64,000 bases of DNA from UBA5972 sp964588725 (GTDB lineage: Bacteria; Pseudomonadota; Alphaproteobacteria; Rhodobacterales; Rhodobacteraceae): assembly GCA_964588725.1 (NCBI GenBank), contig CAZPQL010000004.1, positions 1-64,000 on the forward strand. The letters run 5' to 3'. Made by a program: the position numbers and the translations under genes. Below the pieces are notes generated by a model. That model worked only from the letters and a program-made list of their open reading frames with translations. It did no database searches and was not told the DNA's origin. Of this stretch, positions 41,846-50,276 are shown piece after piece. Within the stretch, counting starts at the first letter, position 1. Every line of letters begins with the position of its first letter.

Positions 41846-42718
41846 ATGAACGTGTCTGAATCGAACATTCTACCATCCGCGCCGATGCCCGCTGAAAAGG
41901 TCCGATTGGTGTCTATTGCGCGTGTGTTCGCCGAAGACGGCTGGCGTGTGGACAACCAGCGCGGCCTGCCAAGCCACGTATTTCTGTGGTTCACCAAGGG
42001 TCAGGGGCGAATGACCATCGACGGTCTGACGCGCGGCTATGGTCCCAACACGCTGATCTACGTGCCGGCTTTTAAAGTTCACGCCTGTAAGATCACCCGC
42101 GGGTCCATGGGGTATGCGCTTTTTGTACCTGCGGCGCTTGATCCGGATATGTCGGCACTGGCCGCCCAGATCAAGGTGCTTAGCATTTTTGATCAGGGCC
42201 AGATTACCGGATATTTCGAACAAATGAGCCGCGAAACCGCCGCCTCGGCACCGGGTACGCTGCGGGCGATTTTGAGTTACGTCTCTCTGTTGGCCGTGTG
42301 GATCGAACGGCACCTAGACGCCAACGAATTGCGCGAAGACGCCGATAAATCCGCCAGCGCGCGGCTGGTCGGGCGCTATATCGCAATGGTGGAAACCGAT
42401 TTCGCCTCTGGCACGACCGTCGGCGATTACGCGTCAAAACTGTCGGTGACCACGACGCATCTGACCCGTGTGTGCCGTGCACAAACCGGCAAATCTGCCA
42501 CGAAATTATTGCACGACCGGATTGTCTACGCCGCGCGTGTTCGCTTGGAAACCACGGATATCCGCATCAATAACCTGGCCGAAAGTCTGGGATTTTCGTC
42601 GGCCACGTATTTTTCGCGCCTGTTTTCCAGCCATACGGGCCAAAGCCCGCGCGCATTTCGCAATGCGGGTAGCCAGTCGAAAGGACGCCACGCAGGCGTG
42701 TTGACAGGCGTACAGTGA
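41846..42718 (+). CDS. AraC-family transcriptional regulator
   Basis: 290 residues: an N-terminal cupin-like sensing region (about 20-130) and a C-terminal pair of helix-turn-helix motifs at about 195-285 (SKLSVTTTHLTRVCRAQTGKSATKLLHDRI and the SLGFSSATYFSRLFSSHTGQSPRAFR signature). The ligand is unknown. Its stop overlaps the GTG of the next gene, so the two are co-translated. Confidence 0.9.
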   Translation: MNVSESNILPSAPMPAEKVRLVSIARVFAEDGWRVDNQRGLPSHVFLWFTKGQGRMTIDGLTRGYGPNTLIYVPAFKVHACKITRGSMGYALFVPAALDPDMSALAAQIKVLSIFDQGQITGYFEQMSRETAASAPGTLRAILSYVSLLAVWIERHLDANELREDADKSASARLVGRYIAMVETDFASGTTVGDYASKLSVTTTHLTRVCRAQTGKSATKLLHDRIVYAARVRLETTDIRINNLAESLGFSSATYFSRLFSSHTGQSPRAFRNAGSQSKGRHAGVLTGVQ

Positions 42719-43050
42719 ACGGATTCTCGCCAGTTCTGCAACCACCTTATTATGCGGTGATATTCACCGCGCAACTGGTGCCGGATGCCACCGGATACGA
42801 TGAAATGGCCGCCAAAATGGCCGATCTTGCAGCACAGCAACCGGGTTATCTGGGGGTGGAGTCAGCGCGCGGCGATGATGGTCTGGGTATCACCGTCAGC
42901 TATTGGGTCGATGAAGCGGCGCTGAAGAACTGGAAACAGGTCAACGCGCATTTACTGGCACAGGAACTGGGCAAAACGCGCTTTTACAGCCATTACACGC
43001 TGCGCGTCGCCAAGGTCGGGCGCGCCTACGACGGCCCCGAAGGTCGCTAA
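42715..43050 (+). CDS. Antibiotic biosynthesis monooxygenase (ABM)-like domain protein
   Basis: 111 residues with an ABM-like ferredoxin fold: YYAVIFTAQLVPDATGYDEMAAKMADLAAQQPGYLGVESARG then GITVSYWVDEAALKNWK. Members range from heme-degrading and quinol monooxygenases to stress proteins. No heme ligand could be assigned with confidence. GTG 42715 overlaps the AraC stop (GTGA), a strong sign of joint function. Confidence 0.78.
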   Translation: MNGFSPVLQPPYYAVIFTAQLVPDATGYDEMAAKMADLAAQQPGYLGVESARGDDGLGITVSYWVDEAALKNWKQVNAHLLAQELGKTRFYSHYTLRVAKVGRAYDGPEGR

Positions 43051-43110
43051 AACACCATCGTGTTGGCCGGAGTCACGCCGGTGTCATTCAAAACCTGAAC
43101 CCAAGCCACG

Positions 43111-43144
43111 AAAAAGGGCGGAAGGTTGCCCCGCCGCCCCTTTT
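43111..43144. terminator. Bidirectional intrinsic terminator
   Basis: AAAAAGGGCGG pairs with CCGCCCCTTTT across a 12-base loop, giving a GC stem flanked by an A-run and a T-run. It separates the plus-strand ABM gene from the minus-strand spondin-like gene and can end both transcripts. Confidence 0.8.
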
Positions 43145-43162
43145 GGGTAATGGTTCGTTGAT

Positions 43163-43987
43163 CTATTGCAACACGATAGCGATGGTCACGCCACCGGTGG
43201 GCATCATATCGTCGCCTGACATCGAATCGGATGTCATTGTATCGTCCGAGGTCATTGTGTCGTCAGAGGTCATCGTGTCCGAAGACGAGGCCATCGTATC
43301 GTCAGACGTCATGCTGTCAGACGTCATTGCGTCGTCATCTTTCTTATTGTCCATCGCCATGGCGTCGTCAGACGTCATGCTGTCGCCAGAAGATGCCATC
43401 GTGTCGTCAGATGTCATGCTGTCACCCGAGGACGTCATAGTATCGTCGGAGGTCATAGAATCAGACGTCATGGCATCACCACTGTGACCCGCAGCCGCGC
43501 CGTGAACGACCTCTGTGGTCACCTTTGTCATCTCATCGTGGCCGATGTCATAGCGCACCAGATGGCCGCCGGTCGACGCCTTGCCTTCCAGATCGATCAC
43601 TGCGGTGACATAGTTGTCAGGGGTGATTGTCGGTGCAATCATCGCAAGAACCCGCACCATTTTGGCATCAGTCATGATGTCAAACGATACAGACTTGCCC
43701 GGTGCCAGCAGCACACCCGGAGGGCCGTCCATGCCGTGGCCAACCATGGCGTCAGCACCGATGCGCGCAGCCAGCATGGCCGGATCACCGGTCAGAATTT
43801 GCGCTTCGGCTTCTGGCGTTACGTAATCGCCCTTAAAAATAAAGCTATCGTTGGTAACGTTGGTGATCAGAATCGGCGCCACCAGTTCTTCAGACAGATC
43901 GTTGAAAACGGTGACGGTGTAGGTTTCGGCCAGTGCAGCAGTACCGGCAACAGTCAGAGCAGTCGCCATCATGAGAGATTTGATCAT
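43163..43987 (-). CDS. Secreted spondin-domain-like protein with Met/Ser/Asp repeat tail
   Basis: 274 residues. Signal peptide at 1-20 ending AALA. Residues 22-135 resemble the spondin N-terminal domain (YTVTVFNDLSEELVAPILITN, LLAPGKSVSFDI, VLAMIAPTITPDNYVTAVIDL), a beta-sandwich of secreted proteins. Residues 170-262 are a low-complexity repeat with nine MTSD units, 93 residues made almost only of M, T, S, D, A and G. The tail is acidic and methionine-rich, which could bind metal; that is inference. It has its own 123-base promoter region, a good AAAGGAAAT ribosome site and a terminator. Confidence 0.75.
   Translation of the reverse strand: MIKSLMMATALTVAGTAALAETYTVTVFNDLSEELVAPILITNVTNDSFIFKGDYVTPEAEAQILTGDPAMLAARIGADAMVGHGMDGPPGVLLAPGKSVSFDIMTDAKMVRVLAMIAPTITPDNYVTAVIDLEGKASTGGHLVRYDIGHDEMTKVTTEVVHGAAAGHSGDAMTSDSMTSDDTMTSSGDSMTSDDTMASSGDSMTSDDAMAMDNKKDDDAMTSDSMTSDDTMASSSDTMTSDDTMTSDDTMTSDSMSGDDMMPTGGVTIAIVLQ
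43202..43480 (-). repeat. Tandem short repeats coding the MTSDD-type tail
   Basis: Imperfect 15-39-base units coding MTSDD, MTSDS or MASSG variants. Synonymous third positions differ between units (for example TCG/TCC, GAT/GAC), so the repeats are old or kept by selection on protein sequence. Slippage could still change the unit number between strains. Confidence 0.8.
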
Positions 43988-44110
43988 CAGATTTCCTTTT
44001 CTCGTTTACGTGGTGGAGCACGCTTAGAACGAGTGAGAAACACATTCAAAACAATTCATTTGACGGCGACGTGTGAATAATTACTGACATTTTTGTGAGG
44101 ATTGCGCGAT

Positions 44111-44887
44111 CTAGCGGCCCTCAAATTCGGCTTTGCGCTTTTGTGAAAATGCCAACACGCCTTCGGCAAAGTCGCGGCTTTTGCCGACTTCGCCCTGCAA
44201 TTTGGCTTCCAGCTCGAGCTGGGTGTCCAGATTGTTGTCGTAGGATGATCTGAGCGCGTGCTTGATGTTACGGTAGGCTGCGGTCGGCCCTTTGGCCAGA
44301 AAATTCAGGCGTTCCTCGACTTTGGTGTCAAACGCATCGTCTGCCACGCATTCCCAGATCATGCCCCAGTCCGCAGCCTGTTGCGCCGACATACGATCGG
44401 CAAACAGCGCCGCCCCCATAGCCTTGGCAAATCCCATCTGGCGCGGCAACCAATAGGTGCCACCCGCGTCCGGGATCAGTCCGATCAGCGAAAACGCCTG
44501 CATGAAATAGGCGCTTTGCCTGGCGATCACCACGTCGGCGGCCAGTGCCAGATTGGCGCCCGCGCCTGCGGCAGGACCGTTCACGGCGGCAACGGTTGGG
44601 ATCGGACAATGGTAAATTGCGTTCAGCATCGGCGTGTATTCATCACGCAACGTGCCCTCAAGATCGATCTGCCCGACATCCTTGGCGTCGCCCAGATCCT
44701 GCCCGGAGCAAAATGCGCGCCCCGCGCCGGTGATCAGCAACACGCGCGCCGCCGTTCCGGATTCGCGAACCGCGTCCAATATTTCGGCACGCATCTGCGT
44801 GGTCAGACCGTTCAAAACATCGGGGCGATTGAGCGTCAGACGGGCGATCCCGTCGTCATTGGTCAATTTTATGGTTTGGTAACGCAT
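44111..44887 (-). CDS. Enoyl-CoA hydratase/isomerase, PaaG-like
   Basis: 258 residues, crotonase fold. The oxyanion-hole segments are TGAGRAFCSGQDL and NGPAAGAGANLALAADVVIA; FSLIGLIPDAGGTYWLPRQMG and ADWGMIWECV closely follow the PaaG pattern (ring-epoxide isomerase of phenylacetate breakdown). No other paa gene is present, so general acyl-CoA isomerase or hydratase activity is equally possible. ATG 44887 (MRYQTIK) is preferred over an in-frame start 16 codons earlier. Confidence 0.85.
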   Translation of the reverse strand: MRYQTIKLTNDDGIARLTLNRPDVLNGLTTQMRAEILDAVRESGTAARVLLITGAGRAFCSGQDLGDAKDVGQIDLEGTLRDEYTPMLNAIYHCPIPTVAAVNGPAAGAGANLALAADVVIARQSAYFMQAFSLIGLIPDAGGTYWLPRQMGFAKAMGAALFADRMSAQQAADWGMIWECVADDAFDTKVEERLNFLAKGPTAAYRNIKHALRSSYDNNLDTQLELEAKLQGEVGKSRDFAEGVLAFSQKRKAEFEGR

Positions 44888-44968
44888 AAGGGCCTGTCTT
44901 TCCTCGAACGAAAAAGCACAACCCGACTGTGCCAATATCCTGACTTTAAGAAAAGGCCAAACGTGGCG

Positions 44969-45418
44969 TCAGGGGTCCAGTATTTTAGCGAGCCGTACTG
45001 ATTCTTCATCCGTCAGATCAGCGGGTGCCGCCACAGCCCTGCGCCGCCGTGAAAAACCCAGAACCGCCAAAACGCCCCCGCCCAGCAGCATCAACGGCCC
45101 CGCAGCCCATAGCAGCATGTTGGTGCCGGTCGTTTTGGGGTTAAGCAGTACGTATTCGCCGTAGCGCGCCACCACAAAAGCCACCACCGCTTCGTTGCTG
45201 TCGCCTTCGGTGATGCGCTCGCGCACCAGCAGACGCAGATCGCGCGCCAAACCGGCGTTGCTGTCGTCGATATTTTCGTTGCGGCAGACCAGACAGCGCA
45301 ACCCTTTGGAAATCTCCCGTGCGCGCGCCTCTTGCGCGGCGTCGGGTAGCATTTCGCCCGGTTCGACCGCCCAAAGCGGCGACGCCAAAAGCATGGCGAT
45401 GATCAGCAGCTTTTTCAT
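44969..45418 (-). CDS. ccmH: Cytochrome c maturation protein CcmH
   Basis: 149 residues: signal peptide, the thiol motif LRCLVCRNENI (CxxC) and one C-terminal membrane helix. It keeps apocytochrome cysteines reduced and works with CcmF in heme ligation on the periplasmic side. It is the short form without the TPR domain (CcmI). It lies seven bases after ccmF. Confidence 0.94.
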   Translation of the reverse strand: MKKLLIIAMLLASPLWAVEPGEMLPDAAQEARAREISKGLRCLVCRNENIDDSNAGLARDLRLLVRERITEGDSNEAVVAFVVARYGEYVLLNPKTTGTNMLLWAAGPLMLLGGGVLAVLGFSRRRRAVAAPADLTDEESVRLAKILDP

Positions 45419-45425
45419 GCGCGCC

Positions 45426-47426
45426 TCACTCCGCAGGGGCTACAGCGGCCAGTTTACGGGCTTTGCGCCTTGCACCGGCGGCGACGCGGTAGCGCCGGTC
45501 TGTCAGGCTCAGCAGCCCGCCCAGCGCCATGACGACCGCGCCGGCCCATATCCAGTTGGCAAAAGGTTTGACATAAGAACGCACCGCCCATCCGCCGTCC
45601 TGCTGCGGATCGCCAATGACCACGTAAACGTCCCGTGTAACGCCAATATCGATGGCCGCTTCGGTGGTCGGCATGCCCGAAACGGGGTAAAATCGCTTTT
45701 CCGGTGCCAAATGCGCCACGGCCTTGCCGTCGGCAAGAATGGTGAATTCGCCGCGCGTAGCACGGTAGTTTGGCCCCTGCACCGTGTTCACGTCGTCGAA
45801 ACGTATTTGATATGTCGTCAATGCGCCTTTGAGATCGAAACTTTCGCCAACGCGGGCGACCCGAATATCCTCGACCTCCCACGCGGTGATCGCGGCGATG
45901 CCAAATATTGTCAGCCCCAGACCGGCATGCGCCGTGGCCTTGCCCAAATCGGCCCGCGGCAGGTTGCGAAACCGCCGCCAACTGTCGCCGATCGGTATTT
46001 TACCAGCCCGAATGCGCAGCGCCACATCCATGATCGCGCCCAATACCAGCCAGGCAGCCAGCGCCAGACCGATAGGGGCCATCATGCGGCCGCCGGTTTG
46101 CAACACCCAGACCAGCAAACCCAAAGCAATCGACAACACCATTGCACCGAACAACGGTTTGACCGTTTTGCCAAGCTGAGCCCGCTTCCACGGCAGCAAA
46201 GCCCCCATCGGCAACACAATCGCAATTACGACCATGAACGGTGTGAACGCTGTGTCAAAAAACGGCGCACCGACCGATAGTTTGCGGTCAAATGCCAGCT
46301 CTGAAATCAACGGCCAGACCGTGCCAACGAACACCACCAGTGCAGAAACCACCAATAGCACGTTGTTAAGCACCAGCCCGCTTTCGCGGCTGACGATTGA
46401 AAACACCCCTTTGGACGACAAAATACTGCCCCGTGCGGCGTAAAGCGTAAGAGAACCACCAATGGCGACGCCAAGGATTGCCAATATGAACACGCCCCGT
46501 GTCGGATCGTTGGCAAAAGCATGAACCGATGTGATGACACCGGAGCGCACGATGAATGTGCCGATCAGCGAAAACGAAAACGCCAGGATCGCCAGTAATA
46601 TTGTCCAGCTTTTCAGGCTTTCGCGTTTTTCAACGACGATGGCCGAATGCAGCAAGGCCGCCGCGATCAGCCACGGCATGAACGAAGCGTTTTCAACGGG
46701 GTCCCAGAACCACCAGCCACCCCAGCCAAGTTCGTAATACGCCCACCACGATCCCAAAGCGATGCCGATGGTCAGAAATATCCAGGCCGCCAATGTCCAC
46801 GGGCGCACCCAACGCGCCCAGGCGGCATCGACGCGTCCCTCTATCAACGCGGCGACCGCAAAACTGAACGACATCGAAAGCCCAACGTAGCCCAAATACA
46901 AAAACGGCGGATGGAACGCCAAACCGGGGTCCTGCAGCAGCGGGTTAAGCCCCTGCCCGTCCAGAGGCGGTATCGCGAGACGCACAAACGGGTTGGACGT
47001 AAACAATAAAAACGCGAAAAACGCCACCGCAATGGCCGATTGCACCGATAGTACACGTGCCTTCAGCGATGGCGGCAGGTTGCGGCCGAATACCGCGACC
47101 ATGGCCCCGAACAACGTCAGGATCAGCACCCACAACAACATGGAACCTTCGTGATTACCCCATGTTCCGGAAATTTTATACAGCATCGGTTTGGCGGAGT
47201 GCGAGTTTGCCACCACAACCTGCAGTGAAAAATCTGACACGATAAACGCCCACATCAGCGCGCCAAAAGCCAGCAACGTCATGACAAACTGCGAGATCGC
47301 CGCGGGCACGGCGATGTCCATCCACGACTGCCAGCCTTTTTGCGCGCCTACCATCGGTACGATCATCTGCACAATGGCGACGGCGAACCCCAGTATCAGG
47401 GCGAAATGTCCAAGTTCAGCGTTCAT
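45426..47426 (-). CDS. ccmF: Heme lyase subunit CcmF
   Basis: 666 residues, about 15 membrane helices. Attaches heme from CcmE to c-type cytochromes. The tryptophan-rich WWD motif is WGGWWFWDPVENASFMPWL, flanked by conserved histidines. Full length. It is co-oriented with ccmH and with ccmE upstream, but two phage-like lysis genes sit between ccmE and ccmF. Confidence 0.96.
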   Translation of the reverse strand: MNAELGHFALILGFAVAIVQMIVPMVGAQKGWQSWMDIAVPAAISQFVMTLLAFGALMWAFIVSDFSLQVVVANSHSAKPMLYKISGTWGNHEGSMLLWVLILTLFGAMVAVFGRNLPPSLKARVLSVQSAIAVAFFAFLLFTSNPFVRLAIPPLDGQGLNPLLQDPGLAFHPPFLYLGYVGLSMSFSFAVAALIEGRVDAAWARWVRPWTLAAWIFLTIGIALGSWWAYYELGWGGWWFWDPVENASFMPWLIAAALLHSAIVVEKRESLKSWTILLAILAFSFSLIGTFIVRSGVITSVHAFANDPTRGVFILAILGVAIGGSLTLYAARGSILSSKGVFSIVSRESGLVLNNVLLVVSALVVFVGTVWPLISELAFDRKLSVGAPFFDTAFTPFMVVIAIVLPMGALLPWKRAQLGKTVKPLFGAMVLSIALGLLVWVLQTGGRMMAPIGLALAAWLVLGAIMDVALRIRAGKIPIGDSWRRFRNLPRADLGKATAHAGLGLTIFGIAAITAWEVEDIRVARVGESFDLKGALTTYQIRFDDVNTVQGPNYRATRGEFTILADGKAVAHLAPEKRFYPVSGMPTTEAAIDIGVTRDVYVVIGDPQQDGGWAVRSYVKPFANWIWAGAVVMALGGLLSLTDRRYRVAAGARRKARKLAAVAPAE

Positions 47427-47526
47427 GATAAGACCCCTATGCGTTGCGCGGGATCATAGGGAATTAATGCGCGCGGGCAAATAACATAACACGTGATGAA
47501 CAGAGGCTAATTGCCCCAGTGTTGCC

Positions 47527-48066
47527 TTAACGTCGCCGGGTGCTTTTCCAATCGTCAACCGCGGCGTTGTCGCTTTGCGTCACCGGCGAAGGCGCTCGAC
47601 CGGACGTTGCCACAGACGATAAACTTGAATCGTGTGACGTAGGTGCTGCCACGGTCGGTGGTCGTGCACGGTTGCCACGAATATGGTGCATTTCACGCGC
47701 GCCAAAGTAAAACGACACAATCGCCCCCAACAGCCACCACATTTGGTCGGGCACCAGCGCCAGCCCCTGCATCCGAGTCGCAAAATGCGCTGGTGAGACC
47801 ATGGCGTATACAAACAGCCCCAGCGTGCCCATAGCCAGGGAAGGGCGCGGTAAGCGGTTGATACCGTTCACAAACCGATCAAACCAACCGACCGGCGACT
47901 GAGAAAACTCTGCTCCGAATTGCCCCATGGCGCCGTGCAGCACCGCCGCCTCGCTTAACATGCGTTTGGTGGCGTTCGGCACAAAAACCTCGGACACGCC
48001 GCTGACCGCGCTGCCGATTCCACGACTGAGATCGCCCATCCCCATGATCCTTGCCATCAGTCCCAT
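47527..48066 (-). CDS. Holin of the gene-transfer-agent type
   Basis: 179 residues matching the GTA_holin_3TM pattern: amphipathic front, then hydrophobic segments at about 75-92 and 108-122 with the phrase LAMGTLGLFVYAMVSPAHFATRMQGLALVPDQMWWLLGAIVSFYFG split by short polar turns, and a polar tail of about 50 residues. It would form holes in the inner membrane for the endolysin. Start at 48066 overlaps the endolysin stop by ten bases, so the two are coupled. Confidence 0.78.
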   Translation of the reverse strand: MGLMARIMGMGDLSRGIGSAVSGVSEVFVPNATKRMLSEAAVLHGAMGQFGAEFSQSPVGWFDRFVNGINRLPRPSLAMGTLGLFVYAMVSPAHFATRMQGLALVPDQMWWLLGAIVSFYFGAREMHHIRGNRARPPTVAAPTSHDSSLSSVATSGRAPSPVTQSDNAAVDDWKSTRRR

Positions 48067-48668
48067 TGGGCTACCCTTTCTTTGTGTTGCGCATCGCTCA
48101 GGTGATATCTTTGCGCCATAAATTCCTCGGCGCGCGTGATCCACCCGCCTTTGCCGCCGTCACGGCGGCGCGCATATTTGCGTGATTTAACCCGTGTGTC
48201 GGCCAGATCGTAATAATAATTGCGCCGTGCAATCGCGTAGGCGTCATTGAGATGATCAGGGGCAAGTTGCGCCACCTTTGCGGTGGCGGCAATCGTTTGC
48301 GGACCTATGGCACCGTCCGCCCCGGTCTGAACGCCAAAATCACCCAGCAGACGCTGAAGAATTTTCACAGCATTGCCACCTGCGTTGACATACATATCAA
48401 ACACCGACGCCTGAACGGCAGCGGGCAGTTCCGCGATTTTCGGTCGGCGATAATAATGTTCCAGAAATATCTCGGTGGCCTGAGCGGCGTTCAGCGATTT
48501 CACGTCACGCCGGTCCACAATGCCGTCACCAGTCAGATCAAGGCCAAGCCGGCGCATGGTGCCGATGGTCACACCAAAATTGGTGGCGCCGCCGGGATCA
48601 TCCGGGTCATCCACATAGCCACCTTCGCGGGCCACGATATCACCGGCAATTTGCTGAACAGATTTCAT
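48057..48668 (-). CDS. GTA-type endolysin, glycoside hydrolase family 108
   Basis: 203 residues. N-terminal GH108 lysozyme-like domain with the catalytic Glu in VAREGGYVDDPDDPGGATNFGVT, and a C-terminal peptidoglycan-binding region (about 90-190). No signal peptide, which agrees with holin-dependent release. In Rhodobacter capsulatus such an endolysin/holin pair lyses GTA-producing cells and depends on CtrA. A TTAAC half-site (minus strand, 48712-48716) lies 44 bases upstream; a full CtrA box is not present. Confidence 0.88.
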   Translation of the reverse strand: MKSVQQIAGDIVAREGGYVDDPDDPGGATNFGVTIGTMRRLGLDLTGDGIVDRRDVKSLNAAQATEIFLEHYYRRPKIAELPAAVQASVFDMYVNAGGNAVKILQRLLGDFGVQTGADGAIGPQTIAATAKVAQLAPDHLNDAYAIARRNYYYDLADTRVKSRKYARRRDGGKGGWITRAEEFMAQRYHLSDAQHKERVAQWD

Positions 48669-48724
48669 CGCCCTCTCCGCAATAATATGCGGCGAAAGCT
48701 GCACAACAATCGTTAAATATTTAT

Positions 48725-49171
48725 CTATTCACCGTTCGTTGGCTTGAACACGCCCTGCGCTTTAAGCGCATCGGCGACTTCTTTGGGCATATAGGTCTCG
48801 TCGTGTTTGGCCAGTATTTCGGTGGCAATGAACGTGTTGTCGATCAGGTTTCCCGTGGCGATCATGCCCTGACCTTCGGTGAACAGGTCGGGCAGAATGC
48901 CGGTATACGCCACAGCGATCGATGCCCCGCGGTCGGTCACTGCAAAATTCACCGTCTTGCCCTGACCCCGGATCAACGAGCCTTCGACCACCAGTCCGCC
49001 AATGCGAAAAGTCTCGCCCGGCGGTGGCGGCGATTCGGCCACTTGCGTTGGCGAGCGGAAATAGGAAATTCCGTCGCGAAACGCGTAACCAATCAGCGCC
49101 GTGGCCAGCGCCATAAAGGCCAGCGCAGCAACAATAAGCTGAATACGTCGTCTTTTCTTTAGTCCGGCCAT
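48725..49171 (-). CDS. ccmE: Cytochrome c-type biogenesis heme chaperone CcmE
   Basis: 148 residues: one N-terminal membrane anchor (about 8-29) and a periplasmic OB-fold. The heme-binding histidine lies in LAKHDETYMPKEV, with the family stretch YTGILPDLFTEGQG before it. ATG 49171 has TGAGGGC upstream. It passes heme to CcmF. It lies seven bases after argC and 56 bases before the endolysin. Confidence 0.95.
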   Translation of the reverse strand: MAGLKKRRRIQLIVAALAFMALATALIGYAFRDGISYFRSPTQVAESPPPPGETFRIGGLVVEGSLIRGQGKTVNFAVTDRGASIAVAYTGILPDLFTEGQGMIATGNLIDNTFIATEILAKHDETYMPKEVADALKAQGVFKPTNGE

Positions 49172-49178
49172 AGTGCCC

Positions 49179-50213
49179 TCATGGAAATAGCGGGGCCATT
49201 TGCAGCCCCTGTGTTTCATCAAGCCCCAGCATCAGGTTGGCGTTTTGCACCGCCTGCCCGGACGAGCCTTTGGTCAGATTGTCAAGCGTCGCCACCACTG
49301 TGGCACGCCCCGGTAATCTATCCGCAACCACACCAATATGACAGAGATTGGAGCCCTGCACATCGCTCATCGCGGGCATGTGACCAAATGGGAGCACATG
49401 AATAAATTTTTCGTCGTTGTAAGCCGCGCTTAGCGCATCATGCACTTGACTTGGATCGCCCATAACATAGCACGTCGCCAGAATGCCGCGATTGGCAGGC
49501 ACCAGGTGCGGCGTGAACATGATTTTGACATCGCGCCCGGCAATGGCCGAAAATTCCTGATCAAACTCGCCGATATGGCGGTGTGTCCCGCCTTGTGCGT
49601 AACTCATCACGTCCTGTGCGCGTTCACCGAACAACATGTTCTGGTTCAAAGCCCGGCCCGCGCCGGATATGCCATTCTTGAGATCACAGATAATATCATC
49701 CAGATCAATGACTTGCGCTGAAATCAACGGGCGAATCGCGTATTGCACCGTCGCAGCGTTGCACCCGGTGCCCGCCACAAGGCGCGCCGACGCAATCGCG
49801 TCGCGGTAAAATTCGGTCAGCCCGTAAACCGCCTCGGGCTGGATGTCCGGTGCGTCGTGGGGTCGGTTGTACCATTTTTCATACGCCGCCGGATCGCGCA
49901 GGCGAAAATCCGCACCAAGGTCGACGATTTTTACAGACTTGGGCAACTCCCTGACGATGGCCTGCGAATGCCCGTGAGGCAAAGCGCAAAACACCAGATC
50001 AAGGTGCGAAAAGTCAATGTCGGCGATTTTTTGCAAGTGCGGCAAATCCAGATGGCGCAAATGTGCGAACACGTCGGCCATGGGTTTGCCCGCGTTCCGT
50101 TCCCCCGAAAGAGCCATGATTTCCATGCCGTTGTGACCGGCAATCAGGCGGACCAGTTCGGCGCCTGTGTAACCGGACGCACCCAAAATTGCGATTTTTT
50201 TTGCCTGTGTCAT
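49179..50213 (-). CDS. argC: N-acetyl-gamma-glutamyl-phosphate reductase
   Basis: 344 residues, third step of arginine synthesis. NADP loop GASGYTGAELVRL at 10-22. The active-site cysteine lies in VAGTGCNAATVQ where the textbook motif is PGCYPT. The HRHIGE and FTPHLVPANRGIL stretches are typical. It is followed by ccmE on the same strand. A LysY-type enzyme for lysine synthesis is a remote alternative. Confidence 0.92.
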   Translation of the reverse strand: MTQAKKIAILGASGYTGAELVRLIAGHNGMEIMALSGERNAGKPMADVFAHLRHLDLPHLQKIADIDFSHLDLVFCALPHGHSQAIVRELPKSVKIVDLGADFRLRDPAAYEKWYNRPHDAPDIQPEAVYGLTEFYRDAIASARLVAGTGCNAATVQYAIRPLISAQVIDLDDIICDLKNGISGAGRALNQNMLFGERAQDVMSYAQGGTHRHIGEFDQEFSAIAGRDVKIMFTPHLVPANRGILATCYVMGDPSQVHDALSAAYNDEKFIHVLPFGHMPAMSDVQGSNLCHIGVVADRLPGRATVVATLDNLTKGSSGQAVQNANLMLGLDETQGLQMAPLFP

Positions 50214-50276
50214 CTGGCGGGTCCGATTGCGGCGTTTGCGTTTCGGCGCTTTAGGCTATTTCAGGTGCGCGCGCAA

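Noticed and set aside
43202..43480. CRISPR-like or mobile repeat array
   Set aside because: Repeats are in frame within a coding region, differ by synonymous changes and lack spacers.
44029..44043. GAAC-N7-AAAC as a LexA box before the spondin-like gene
   Set aside because: One mismatch and no functional reason for SOS control; likely chance.
48712..48716. Full CtrA box before the endolysin
   Set aside because: Only one TTAAC half-site; the partner half has two mismatches (TAGA).
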